Assembly (NCBI GenBank): GCA_003487525.1
Contig: DNDT01000421.1
Span: forward strand, 772 to 10,286
Length of the DNA stretch: 9,515 bases
Direction: 5' to 3'
Source: Flavobacteriales bacterium
Lineage (GTDB): Bacteria > Bacteroidota > Bacteroidia > Flavobacteriales_E > Vicingaceae
Shown here one piece after another: positions 1-6,788 of this stretch. The notes under the pieces are model-generated. The model ran no database searches. It was not told the origin of the DNA and saw only the letters and a program-made list of their open reading frames with translations. Both the position numbers and the translations under genes were made by a program. Each line of letters begins with the position of its first letter. Position 1 is the stretch's first letter.

Positions 1-579
1 AAAAATTCGATGGACAAGGACAGTGACATTGACTATTTTATTATCACCGAACCGGGACGCCTTTGGTTTACCAGAACCGTGTTAATCGCATTCAAGAAGA
101 TCTTTCTTCTCAATTCATATAAGTTGTTCTGCCTGAATTACTTTGTCGATTTGAACAATCTTAAAATCCGCGACCAAAATTTATATGTTGCTCATGAAAT
201 AAGCACCCTCATTCCGACTTACGGTCAATTTAATTGCAAGACATTTTTTGAGTCGAACCAATGGATCCACGAGTATTTGCCAAATTCGACGGAATTCGAT
301 GTTTCGATGGTAGGTAAAAACAAGGTTAGGGGCATAAAATACTTTGCCGAAAAAGTGTTTAATGGCAGACTTGGACATTTTCTGGATCGGAAATTCAAAC
401 ATATTTCCGAGCGTTATTGGTCCAGAAAATTCAAGCACAGCAACATGCAAAGCGATTACTTTGTATCGAAAGAAAACATTTCTGCCCTGCACCCGGACAA
501 TTTTAAACTGAGCATTCTCAAACGCTACGACGAAATATTAAAAGAACAGGAAGAGCGCCTGAAAACTCAACTTGATTAG
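1..579 (+). CDS. Nucleotidyltransferase-fold protein, 5'-truncated by window edge
   Basis: This is the C-terminal part of a DNA polymerase beta-like nucleotidyltransferase, a family that transfers a nucleoside monophosphate to an acceptor; the acceptor here is unknown. The visible motif is DSDIDYFIIT, whose two aspartates (residues 6 and 8 counted from the ATG at base 10) fit the metal-binding DxD of the family. The usual Gly-Ser element lies about ten residues before it, so it must be outside the window. The frame is open from base 1 (Lys-Asn-Ser before that Met), so the ATG at 10 is almost certainly internal. After the motif comes PGRLWFTRT, then a basic, partly helical region ending in a charged stretch near KEQEERLK. 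Stop TAG is at 577-579, two bases before the next start, so it is coupled to the radical SAM gene. The position suggests activation or modification of a substrate shared with the downstream enzymes; that is inference. An MNT-type antitoxin is possible but unlikely in this context. Confidence 0.72.
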   Translation, partial: KNSMDKDSDIDYFIITEPGRLWFTRTVLIAFKKIFLLNSYKLFCLNYFVDLNNLKIRDQNLYVAHEISTLIPTYGQFNCKTFFESNQWIHEYLPNSTEFDVSMVGKNKVRGIKYFAEKVFNGRLGHFLDRKFKHISERYWSRKFKHSNMQSDYFVSKENISALHPDNFKLSILKRYDEILKEQEERLKTQLD

Positions 580-581
580 TC

Positions 582-2048
582 ATGGCGCGAGTCTTACTCT
601 CCCACTCGTATTTCTATTATTTCGACCCCAAGCAATGGAGGGCCAAACGACCTTACCCTCCACTCGGCACCTTGTACGCCGCTTCTGTTCTAAGGGACCA
701 GGGCCATGAAGTGATCTTTTTTGACAACGCACTCGAAAAAAATACCGGAGCATTCGCACGGATCCTGAAAACGAGCAAACCGGATGTGTTGGTTCTGTAC
801 GACGACGGCTTTAATTACCTGACAAAGATGTGTCTGACCAACATGCGGGAAGCTTCTTTTGAAATGACTTCAATGGCCAATCGATTGGGGATACCGGTGG
901 TTGTTTCAAGCTCTGATTCGACCGATCAGCATAAAATGTACCTGGATCAGGGAGTTGATTTTGTGATCCTCGGCGAAGGGGAAATAACCTTGAAGGAACT
1001 TATCCATTCGTTGTCCGCTAAAGAAGTTGATGTTTCTTCCATTTCGGGTTTGGTATTCAAGAAGGGTGCCGAGATGATTCGCACAAAGCCGAGAACAGAA
1101 CTCAGGAATTTGGATGAGTTGCCATTTCCGGCCTGGGATATCCTGGATGTGAACAGGTATAAAGATATTTGGATGAAAAACCACGGATATTTCTCTCTGA
1201 ATATCAGCACAACCAGGGGATGTCCTTTTAAGTGCAACTGGTGCGCCAAACCAATTTACGGAAACCGGTACAATTCGAGATCACCTCAAAAAGTGGCTCA
1301 GGAAATGACCATGCTGACAGAGCAGTTCCAGGTTGACCGGTTCTGGATTACGGATGACATCTTTGGTTTGAAGCCAAACTGGGTGCACGAATTTGCAGCG
1401 GAGGTAGAAAGGACAAATCAGCATTTTAAGTATGTTATTCAGTCACGGGTTGACCTGATGTTGAAAGACGATAATCTAAAATCGATGATTCGTTCGGGTC
1501 TTCACGAAGTTTGGGTCGGTGCCGAATCGGGTTCACAGAAAATACTTGATGCCATGGACAAAGGCATCACCGTGGATCAGATCAGGGAAGCGACAAGGAT
1601 TGTTCACTCGTACAACAGGCGAATCTGTTTTTTCCTTCAACTCGGATATCCAGGTGAGGAACAGGATGACATTCAAAAAACCATTGATTTACTCCTTGAA
1701 TTAATGCCCGATGACATCGGTGTTTCGGTATCGTATCCACTTCCCGGTACGGTTTTTTACGAGCGGGTAAAGAACGAACTCGCCCTAAAATCAAACTGGA
1801 CCGATTCGGATGATCTCGATTTAATGTATTCCGGCAGCTTTGACAGCGAATATTACAAGAAAATTCACCGAGTGATCCATAAGCTTTACCGCAGAAAGCA
1901 GGGACTGAGATACCTGAACAGCCCGCTTATTAAATGGAAAAAGTACAGGATGACAGAATTGCGATCCATTGCACTGAGCCTGTTTTACTATACTCCAATT
2001 GTCGTGTTCGGTGGATTGCATAAAAAACAAATTCACAACCCCGGGTAA
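582..2048 (+). CDS. B12-binding-domain radical SAM enzyme, paralogue 1
   Basis: A 488-residue enzyme with an N-terminal Rossmann-like cobalamin-domain fold (about 1-145) and a radical SAM barrel (about 200-400). The [4Fe-4S] cluster motif is C214-P-F-K-C218-N-W-C221, the standard CxxxCxxC that binds the cluster cleaving SAM to a 5'-deoxyadenosyl radical. A GAESGS segment at 313-318 fits the SAM-contacting strand, and a WITDDIF segment precedes it. PYPPLG at 24-29 is typical of the N-terminal domain of BchE-like and methylating relatives. The classical DxHxxG histidine-on motif is absent, as is usual in this class. Unlike its paralogue at 2840-4219, it has V-V-V-S-S-S (106-111) where Gly-Gly-Pro is expected. 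Known relatives C-methylate unreactive carbons or form rings; the substrate here is unknown. The start ATG is two bases after the upstream stop with no Shine-Dalgarno sequence, and the stop TAA directly abuts the next ATG. A hydrophobic segment near the C terminus (about residues 465-480) could touch the membrane. Confidence 0.88.
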   Translation: MARVLLSHSYFYYFDPKQWRAKRPYPPLGTLYAASVLRDQGHEVIFFDNALEKNTGAFARILKTSKPDVLVLYDDGFNYLTKMCLTNMREASFEMTSMANRLGIPVVVSSSDSTDQHKMYLDQGVDFVILGEGEITLKELIHSLSAKEVDVSSISGLVFKKGAEMIRTKPRTELRNLDELPFPAWDILDVNRYKDIWMKNHGYFSLNISTTRGCPFKCNWCAKPIYGNRYNSRSPQKVAQEMTMLTEQFQVDRFWITDDIFGLKPNWVHEFAAEVERTNQHFKYVIQSRVDLMLKDDNLKSMIRSGLHEVWVGAESGSQKILDAMDKGITVDQIREATRIVHSYNRRICFFLQLGYPGEEQDDIQKTIDLLLELMPDDIGVSVSYPLPGTVFYERVKNELALKSNWTDSDDLDLMYSGSFDSEYYKKIHRVIHKLYRRKQGLRYLNSPLIKWKKYRMTELRSIALSLFYYTPIVVFGGLHKKQIHNPG

Positions 2049-2843
2049 ATGAAGCAAGCCTTTGAAGACATGGCCGAGAGCTATGATGCCGCATTTACCA
2101 ATACGCTGACAGGCAGATATCAACGGGCCAGCGTCTGGCAGCATCTCGATCACCTTTATGGAAAAAGTGAACCGAAAAGGATTCTTGAGGTGAACTGCGG
2201 AACCGGTGAAGATGCCATTTATCTGGCAAGGATGGGGCACGATGTCCTCGCTACAGATGTTTCCGGAGAAATGATTCAGAAAGCACAGTCGAAATTGCCT
2301 GCAGAACTTGAGGGTCGATTGAGATTTGAAAAGTTGAACATATTGGATATCAACACGTTAAATCCACAACAATTTAACCTGATTTTTTCCGATTTTGGCG
2401 GATTGAATTGTTTGTCGCCCGATGAGTTGGATGTCTTTTTATCGCGCATTCCGGGACTGCTAAAACCCAAAGGTCGTTTTATAGCGGTGGTCATGCCAAA
2501 ATTCTGCTTCATGGAAAGCCTCTATTTCCTGTTAAAGCTTGACGTTAAAAAAGCGTTTAGAAGAAACACAAATAATCACTTGAACGTTCAACTAATTGAA
2601 ACCAGCCTTCCCATCTGGTATTACAATCCAAAATACATCGCACAAAAACTGAGCGACACGGGAAAGCGCAGAGCACAAAAAGGCATTGGAATATTCATCC
2701 CCCCTTCCTATTTGGATGAGAAATTCTCGAGGTTTCGGCTTGCCATGAAAGCACTTGGATTCATTGACTCTATTTTGTCCAGAATATCCCTGTCAGCTTA
2801 TATTTCGGATCATTTTCTGATTGACATAGAAATGAAGAAATGA
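2049..2843 (+). CDS. Class I SAM-dependent methyltransferase
   Basis: A 264-residue cytoplasmic protein of the UbiE/Methyltransf_25 type, which moves a methyl group from SAM to an acceptor. Motif I is I-L-E-V-N-C-G-T-G (45-53), the glycine-rich SAM loop. The acidic residue ending strand 2 is D70 in LATDVSGEMI. FNLIFSDFGGLNCL and LLKPKGRF follow as the usual later strands of the fold. The C-terminal third (from about 150) is specific to this protein and probably forms the acceptor site; it ends in a strand pair, YISDHFLIDIEM. The acceptor cannot be read from sequence. Because it sits between two B12-type radical SAM genes, an O- or N-methylation of the same intermediate is plausible (inference). 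The ATG follows the upstream stop with no gap, and the 3' end overlaps the next gene by ATGA at 2840-2843. Length is normal for the family. Confidence 0.88.
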   Translation: MKQAFEDMAESYDAAFTNTLTGRYQRASVWQHLDHLYGKSEPKRILEVNCGTGEDAIYLARMGHDVLATDVSGEMIQKAQSKLPAELEGRLRFEKLNILDINTLNPQQFNLIFSDFGGLNCLSPDELDVFLSRIPGLLKPKGRFIAVVMPKFCFMESLYFLLKLDVKKAFRRNTNNHLNVQLIETSLPIWYYNPKYIAQKLSDTGKRRAQKGIGIFIPPSYLDEKFSRFRLAMKALGFIDSILSRISLSAYISDHFLIDIEMKK

Positions 2844-4219
2844 AGATACTGCTGACACATGCCTACTTCCTCAGTGAAGATATAACGGAACAACGGATCA
2901 TGAAACCCTATCCCCCACTGGGTTTGCTGTATATATCGGCTTATCTTGAAAAGAACAATACATCGCACAAGGTATTTGATTCGACCTTCTCGACATTTTC
3001 AATACTCGAGACCAGTATTTCGGATGAACAGCCTGATATCATTGGAATCTACTGCAACCTGATGACCAAGGTAAAAGTGGTCAGGTTAATGGAGCGAATA
3101 AAGATCATAAGCCCGAATACAAAAATCGTGGTTGGAGGACCGGACATCCGCTACAATACCTCCGAATACCTGAATAACGGGGCCGATGTTGCGGTAATCG
3201 GTGAAGGAGAACTTAGTTTTCTGGAATTGAGCATGGCTTTCGGCGATTGGGAAAATAAATTAAGAACTATTGAAGGCATCGCTTATAAGCAAAACAGAGA
3301 CGTACATTTTACGAAGGAACGAACCTTATTGAAAGAACTGGACGACCTTCCATATCCGGCTTTTCATAACATCGATACGGACAAATACCTCGAAACCTGG
3401 AAAAAACACCATGGAAAATCCATGCTTTCCGTCAGCAGTCAACGCGGTTGCCCCTATACGTGCAAATGGTGCAGTACCGCGGTATACGGACAGAGTTATC
3501 GCAGAAAGAGTCCGGAAAATCTCGTCCGGGAACTGATCGAAATCAAAGCGAAATACAATCCGGATGCCGTATGGTTTGTCGACGATGTATTCACCGTTTC
3601 CCACAAATGGCTCAATGAATTTAATCTGGCGTTGAAAAAAGCCGACTTCAATCTGCCTTTTGAATGCATCACCCGTGCCGATCGCCTGAATCCGGAGGTG
3701 GTTCGTATTCTGAAAGAAGCGGGTTGTTTCAGGGTATGGATCGGTGCCGAAAGCGGTTCTCTGCGAATTCTGGATGCCATGGATCGCAGGGTTGACGTAG
3801 CTCAGGTAAGGGAAATGATTCAGGAATCGAAAAAAGCCGGAATTGAAACGGGAACCTTTATCATGCTCGGATATCCGGGAGAAGGCATTCAGGATATCCA
3901 TGAGACCGTTCATCACCTGATCCGATCCGATCCGGACCGTTTTACCATTACCCTGGCTTATCCGATAAAGGGTACAGGGCTTTTCGACGAGGTCAAATCA
4001 CTTCAGGTTGCAGAGATAGACTGGAAGACTCAAACAGACCGGGAACGGGATTTCAAACGCAGCTTTTCACCCCGGTTTTATCATTATGCCCTGAGATACG
4101 TGGTGAATGAGGTGCGATTCGAACAACTCAAAAAACAAAAGAATGCACCGGCAAAAAGATTGTTTGGTCATTTCATTAAATCCCGCACTGCTGCCTTTAT
4201 GATGCAGCTTAAAAAATAA
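2840..4219 (+). CDS. B12-binding-domain radical SAM enzyme, paralogue 2
   Basis: A 459-residue paralogue of the protein at 582-2048 with the same architecture: cobalamin-domain fold (about 1-140) and radical SAM barrel (about 190-390). The cluster motif is C204-P-Y-T-C208-K-W-C211, and GAESGS lies at 302-307. Both proteins share YPPLG, RGCP..CKWC or CNWC, a DD[IV]F segment, GAESGS..ILDAMD and LGYPGE. This copy keeps the canonical V-V-G-G-P-D (97-102) of the cobalamin domain, followed by ADVAVIGEGE. DxHxxG is absent, so cobalamin would bind without a protein histidine ligand, as known for related enzymes. It probably does radical C-methylation or a rearrangement on a sugar, lipid or polyketide-like intermediate; the choice is open. 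The start overlaps the methyltransferase stop by ATGA. The stop TAA is one base before the next ATG. The C terminus is basic and could lie near the membrane. Confidence 0.9.
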   Translation: MKILLTHAYFLSEDITEQRIMKPYPPLGLLYISAYLEKNNTSHKVFDSTFSTFSILETSISDEQPDIIGIYCNLMTKVKVVRLMERIKIISPNTKIVVGGPDIRYNTSEYLNNGADVAVIGEGELSFLELSMAFGDWENKLRTIEGIAYKQNRDVHFTKERTLLKELDDLPYPAFHNIDTDKYLETWKKHHGKSMLSVSSQRGCPYTCKWCSTAVYGQSYRRKSPENLVRELIEIKAKYNPDAVWFVDDVFTVSHKWLNEFNLALKKADFNLPFECITRADRLNPEVVRILKEAGCFRVWIGAESGSLRILDAMDRRVDVAQVREMIQESKKAGIETGTFIMLGYPGEGIQDIHETVHHLIRSDPDRFTITLAYPIKGTGLFDEVKSLQVAEIDWKTQTDRERDFKRSFSPRFYHYALRYVVNEVRFEQLKKQKNAPAKRLFGHFIKSRTAAFMMQLKK

Positions 4220-4220
4220 A

Positions 4221-5645
4221 ATGACCTCGCTTTTCACCATACGAATAAAACTCTTCCTGGCAGCTCTATTGCTTCCCTTGCTGACCATTGTCATTTCCGG
4301 TTTTAACGGATTGTACGGACAGGATGCATACGCCTATCTCAACATGGCCCGAACCCTGGATCTCTTAAACCCCGGAGTGACATCAAGGGAGTTTTTCTGG
4401 CCAATCCTCTACCCCCTTTTTGGATCGGTTCTGCTTCAGCTTGTTCATAGTGCGGCTTTTGCCATGCAGCTCATATCCATCCTTTCCTTTGCCCTGGCTG
4501 CCGTCGTTTTATACGATTTACTATGCAACGTATATGACACTTCGGGAAAGCTCATTGCATCCTACACCTTTCTCTTCTTTGTCTTATCCCCTTATGCATT
4601 TCGGTTCAGCACATTGGTGATGTCCGACATGCTCTGTCTCTTGCTTGTTCTAATCGCGCTCAAGCATGCATTGCGGAAAGAAACCGGTATTTTAAACCTG
4701 TCCTGTGCAGCTGTTGCCACGGTACTGGCCGTGTCGACAAGGTATGTTTCAATTTTAATTCTGATTATCCCACTCATTTATTCCGTGTTTAACACCTTCC
4801 GCCGAAGGCAGTACAAAGCCCTTCTGGCTGCCTTGTTTTTTTCGATTACCGCCTGTATTCCGCATCTGTATTTTAAAGGCCTAACCCCCCACGGTATGTT
4901 CGATCACAGTTTACTGCACGGCTGGTCTGTTTTGAATAGCTTTCGAAACAATTTTCCCGATTCCGGAATGATGGTTCACCAATACCGCTACTACAATATC
5001 ATTGCAACGCCATTTTACCTTCTTCACCCCGCTTATTGTATTTTTGGTTCCGCACTGTTGTTGACAGCTGCGTATATGAAGATTAAACGGATAAATCTTC
5101 AAATCAACCATGCTGTCCTGTTCGCTTTATTGATTTATCTGATGTTTTTGACCGGTATCCCATTTCAGAATACCCGATTTTTATTGATGTCCTTTCCCCT
5201 GTTCCTGATTTTAATGTTTCCGTCTTACCAATTCGCTGTAAATCTGATCACCAAGTGGAAATTTCCTGGTTTCGTCACCTCAATTATCATTCAGCTACCC
5301 CTCGTTTGGTATGCCGTGAACACTCCGTACCAACTATCGACTTCAGAACAAGAGATAACCGATGAAATTCTGACTTTCAACGACAAGGGTCTGCCCATTT
5401 ACACGTCCGGGCTTGAAGGTCCCATATCTTATTATCTTCCCGAATTTGAAATCAAAGGCTTATTTCGTGAAACGGTCAAAGGACTTGAGTCAAACTTTGT
5501 ATTGGTCATTGACAGCGCTGAAGCCATGAATCAGAAACAGGGCAGTAATTTGGTTGTCAACCTGAATAATTTTTACGGCAACAACAGAATAATCCGTAGA
5601 AGAGAATTGGAAAAGAACTGGATCATCTATGAATTTGAACGGTAA
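4221..5645 (+). CDS. Multi-pass GT-C-like glycosyltransferase (GT39/ArnT-like)
   Basis: A 474-residue integral membrane protein, probably a polyprenyl-phosphate-sugar-dependent glycosyltransferase working on the periplasmic side of the inner membrane. The first membrane segment (about 10-28) is followed by GLYGQDAYAYL, placing D35 in the first periplasmic loop where GT-C enzymes carry their catalytic acid. A second family-like feature is L-V-M-S-D136 followed by a hydrophobic run. I estimate about ten membrane segments up to roughly residue 375, then a soluble C-terminal tail of about 95 residues (LEGPISYYLPEFEIKG onward), a common arrangement in this family. The donor and acceptor sugars cannot be predicted. 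The start lies one base after the upstream stop, preceded by an A-rich stretch rather than a Shine-Dalgarno sequence. The 3' end overlaps the next gene by 17 bases. A transporter or Wzy-type role is less likely because of the QDAY loop and the soluble tail. Confidence 0.75.
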   Translation: MTSLFTIRIKLFLAALLLPLLTIVISGFNGLYGQDAYAYLNMARTLDLLNPGVTSREFFWPILYPLFGSVLLQLVHSAAFAMQLISILSFALAAVVLYDLLCNVYDTSGKLIASYTFLFFVLSPYAFRFSTLVMSDMLCLLLVLIALKHALRKETGILNLSCAAVATVLAVSTRYVSILILIIPLIYSVFNTFRRRQYKALLAALFFSITACIPHLYFKGLTPHGMFDHSLLHGWSVLNSFRNNFPDSGMMVHQYRYYNIIATPFYLLHPAYCIFGSALLLTAAYMKIKRINLQINHAVLFALLIYLMFLTGIPFQNTRFLLMSFPLFLILMFPSYQFAVNLITKWKFPGFVTSIIIQLPLVWYAVNTPYQLSTSEQEITDEILTFNDKGLPIYTSGLEGPISYYLPEFEIKGLFRETVKGLESNFVLVIDSAEAMNQKQGSNLVVNLNNFYGNNRIIRRRELEKNWIIYEFER

Positions 5646-6690
5646 GGTGATTTTCCTGATACCAGGATTTGCAAGTGACGAAGGCGATCAGAATTGCCTG
5701 CCTTACCTGCAGGACCTGATGTTGCTGCTAAAAGACAAACTTGGGAGCGATCGGATGGAGATTATTGCATTTCAGTATCCCTTTCAACGATCAACTTACA
5801 ACTGGCATGGCATTCAGGTCCACGCAATGGGCGGAAAAAACAGAAAGGGCATTTCAAAGCTTTTGACCTGGATTCGCGTTTGGACTGTTTTAAGGAATAT
5901 TCAAGCGAAAAGCACCATTGGTATTCTCCATGCCTTTTGGTTAAGCGAGACGGCCTTAATCGCCCAAATTTTCGGGTTTTTCCACAAGGTTCATTCAATG
6001 GTTACAATTATGGGGCAGGATCCCCTGAAGTCAAATAAATACCTCAGGCTGTTAAAGTTGAGAAAGTTTACGTTAATCGGGGTATCAAATTTTGTGTCTG
6101 AAGAACTGGAGAAGAGTTCGGGTCATCCGGCGGATGATGTCATTCCGCATGTGTTAAAAACGGAAAATTTTGCAAATCTACCGGAATCGGAACCATCTTA
6201 CGACATTTTGGGAGTAGGCAATCTATATCCCCTAAAAAACTACAATCTTTTTATTGAGATTGTCGAAATCCTTGTGAGGGACTTCCCGGAACTAAAATGC
6301 GGCATCGCAGGTAGTGGTGCGCAACACGATGATTTACTCAAATTGATCTCCGCAAAGAAATTGGACAAAAACATTGAACTTCTTGGTGAAACGCAGCGCA
6401 GCAAAGTACTTGCAATCATGAAAAACTCAACTGTTTTCCTTCATACGTCACAGTATGAAAGCCAGGGATTTGCCATGAGCGAAGCCCTCTATCTGGGTAT
6501 GAAAGTCGTTTCCACACCGGTCTCAGACACTGAATCCAACGACAGCATTCAATGTGGAAAAACACCCCAGGAATTGGCCGATTGCGTTCGCATTGCATTG
6601 GGAAACAAGACGCGAGAATGCGTGGTTTTCTATCCTGCGGAGAAAGCCGTCGGTAAATACCTGAGTCACTATATGACATTTTCCAAATGA
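5629..6690 (+). CDS. Glycosyltransferase family 4 (GT-B fold)
   Basis: A 353-residue cytoplasmic or peripheral glycosyltransferase that transfers a sugar from a nucleotide donor with retention. The N-terminal Rossmann half starts with GKVIFLIPGF and includes HAFWLSETALIA and MGQDPL. The C-terminal half begins at G195-V-G-N-L-Y-P-L-K-N, the usual family 4 donor-domain opening, and carries the E-x7-E motif E277-S-Q-G-F-A-M-S-E285 that contacts the donor. SNFVSEEL fits the linker region seen in many members. The length matches the family. The start codon lies inside the preceding gene (17-base overlap); it is preferred because the first core strand begins only five residues later. The stop TGA overlaps a possible mini-gene start as ATGA at 6687-6690. 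The sugar and linkage cannot be predicted, but the setting points to assembly of a surface glycan repeat. Confidence 0.9.
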   Translation: MNLNGKVIFLIPGFASDEGDQNCLPYLQDLMLLLKDKLGSDRMEIIAFQYPFQRSTYNWHGIQVHAMGGKNRKGISKLLTWIRVWTVLRNIQAKSTIGILHAFWLSETALIAQIFGFFHKVHSMVTIMGQDPLKSNKYLRLLKLRKFTLIGVSNFVSEELEKSSGHPADDVIPHVLKTENFANLPESEPSYDILGVGNLYPLKNYNLFIEIVEILVRDFPELKCGIAGSGAQHDDLLKLISAKKLDKNIELLGETQRSKVLAIMKNSTVFLHTSQYESQGFAMSEALYLGMKVVSTPVSDTESNDSIQCGKTPQELADCVRIALGNKTRECVVFYPAEKAVGKYLSHYMTFSK

Positions 6691-6788
6691 ATTCATTTAT
6701 GGAGCTTTTTGAACGTAAATCAATGGAAGGTTCACTGCCACCACTTCATTCACCCGCTTATTTAACAATCGCAACGGCCAAGCTATGA
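6687..6788 (+). CDS. Possible 33-residue mini-gene with ATGA overlaps at both ends
   Basis: A 33-codon frame fills exactly the only apparent gap in the operon. Its ATG overlaps the glycosyltransferase stop as ATGA (6687-6690), and its TGA overlaps the sulfotransferase start as ATGA (6785-6788). The peptide begins MNSFMELFERK, contains Pro-Pro in the middle and ends LTIATAKL. It has three Met codons in the first 13 residues, no signal peptide, no membrane segment and no motif I recognise. Every other junction in the operon is a gap of at most two bases or an overlap, so this frame fits the local pattern. It could be a small protein, a coupling frame that delivers ribosomes to the sulfotransferase start, or the joined ends of a deleted gene. 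No function is claimed. Confidence 0.4.
   Translation: MNSFMELFERKSMEGSLPPLHSPAYLTIATAKL

Noticed and set aside
10..12. ATG at base 10 as the true start of the nucleotidyltransferase.
   Set aside because: The catalytic DSDID motif would begin three residues later with no room for the Gly-Ser element, and the frame is open to base 1.
1821..2240. A 139-codon minus-strand frame across the radical SAM/methyltransferase junction.
   Set aside because: It overlaps two well-supported genes in antisense, shows no domain, and matches the pattern of chance frames in this composition.
3326..3916. A 196-codon open frame on the minus strand.
   Set aside because: It lies entirely inside the second radical SAM gene, antisense to its conserved cluster motif and GAESGS region, and its translation has no recognisable domain. 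It is a shadow of the real gene.
3919..3935. A short tandem GATCC repeat.
   Set aside because: It is about three units within a coding region, encoding Ile-Arg-Ser-Asp-Pro-Asp, and fits ordinary codon use.
6691..6784. A promoter for the sulfotransferase, suggested by TTTTTG near 6706-6711.
   Set aside because: No matching TAnnTTTG element lies at the expected distance, and the stretch is better explained as the coupled mini-gene.
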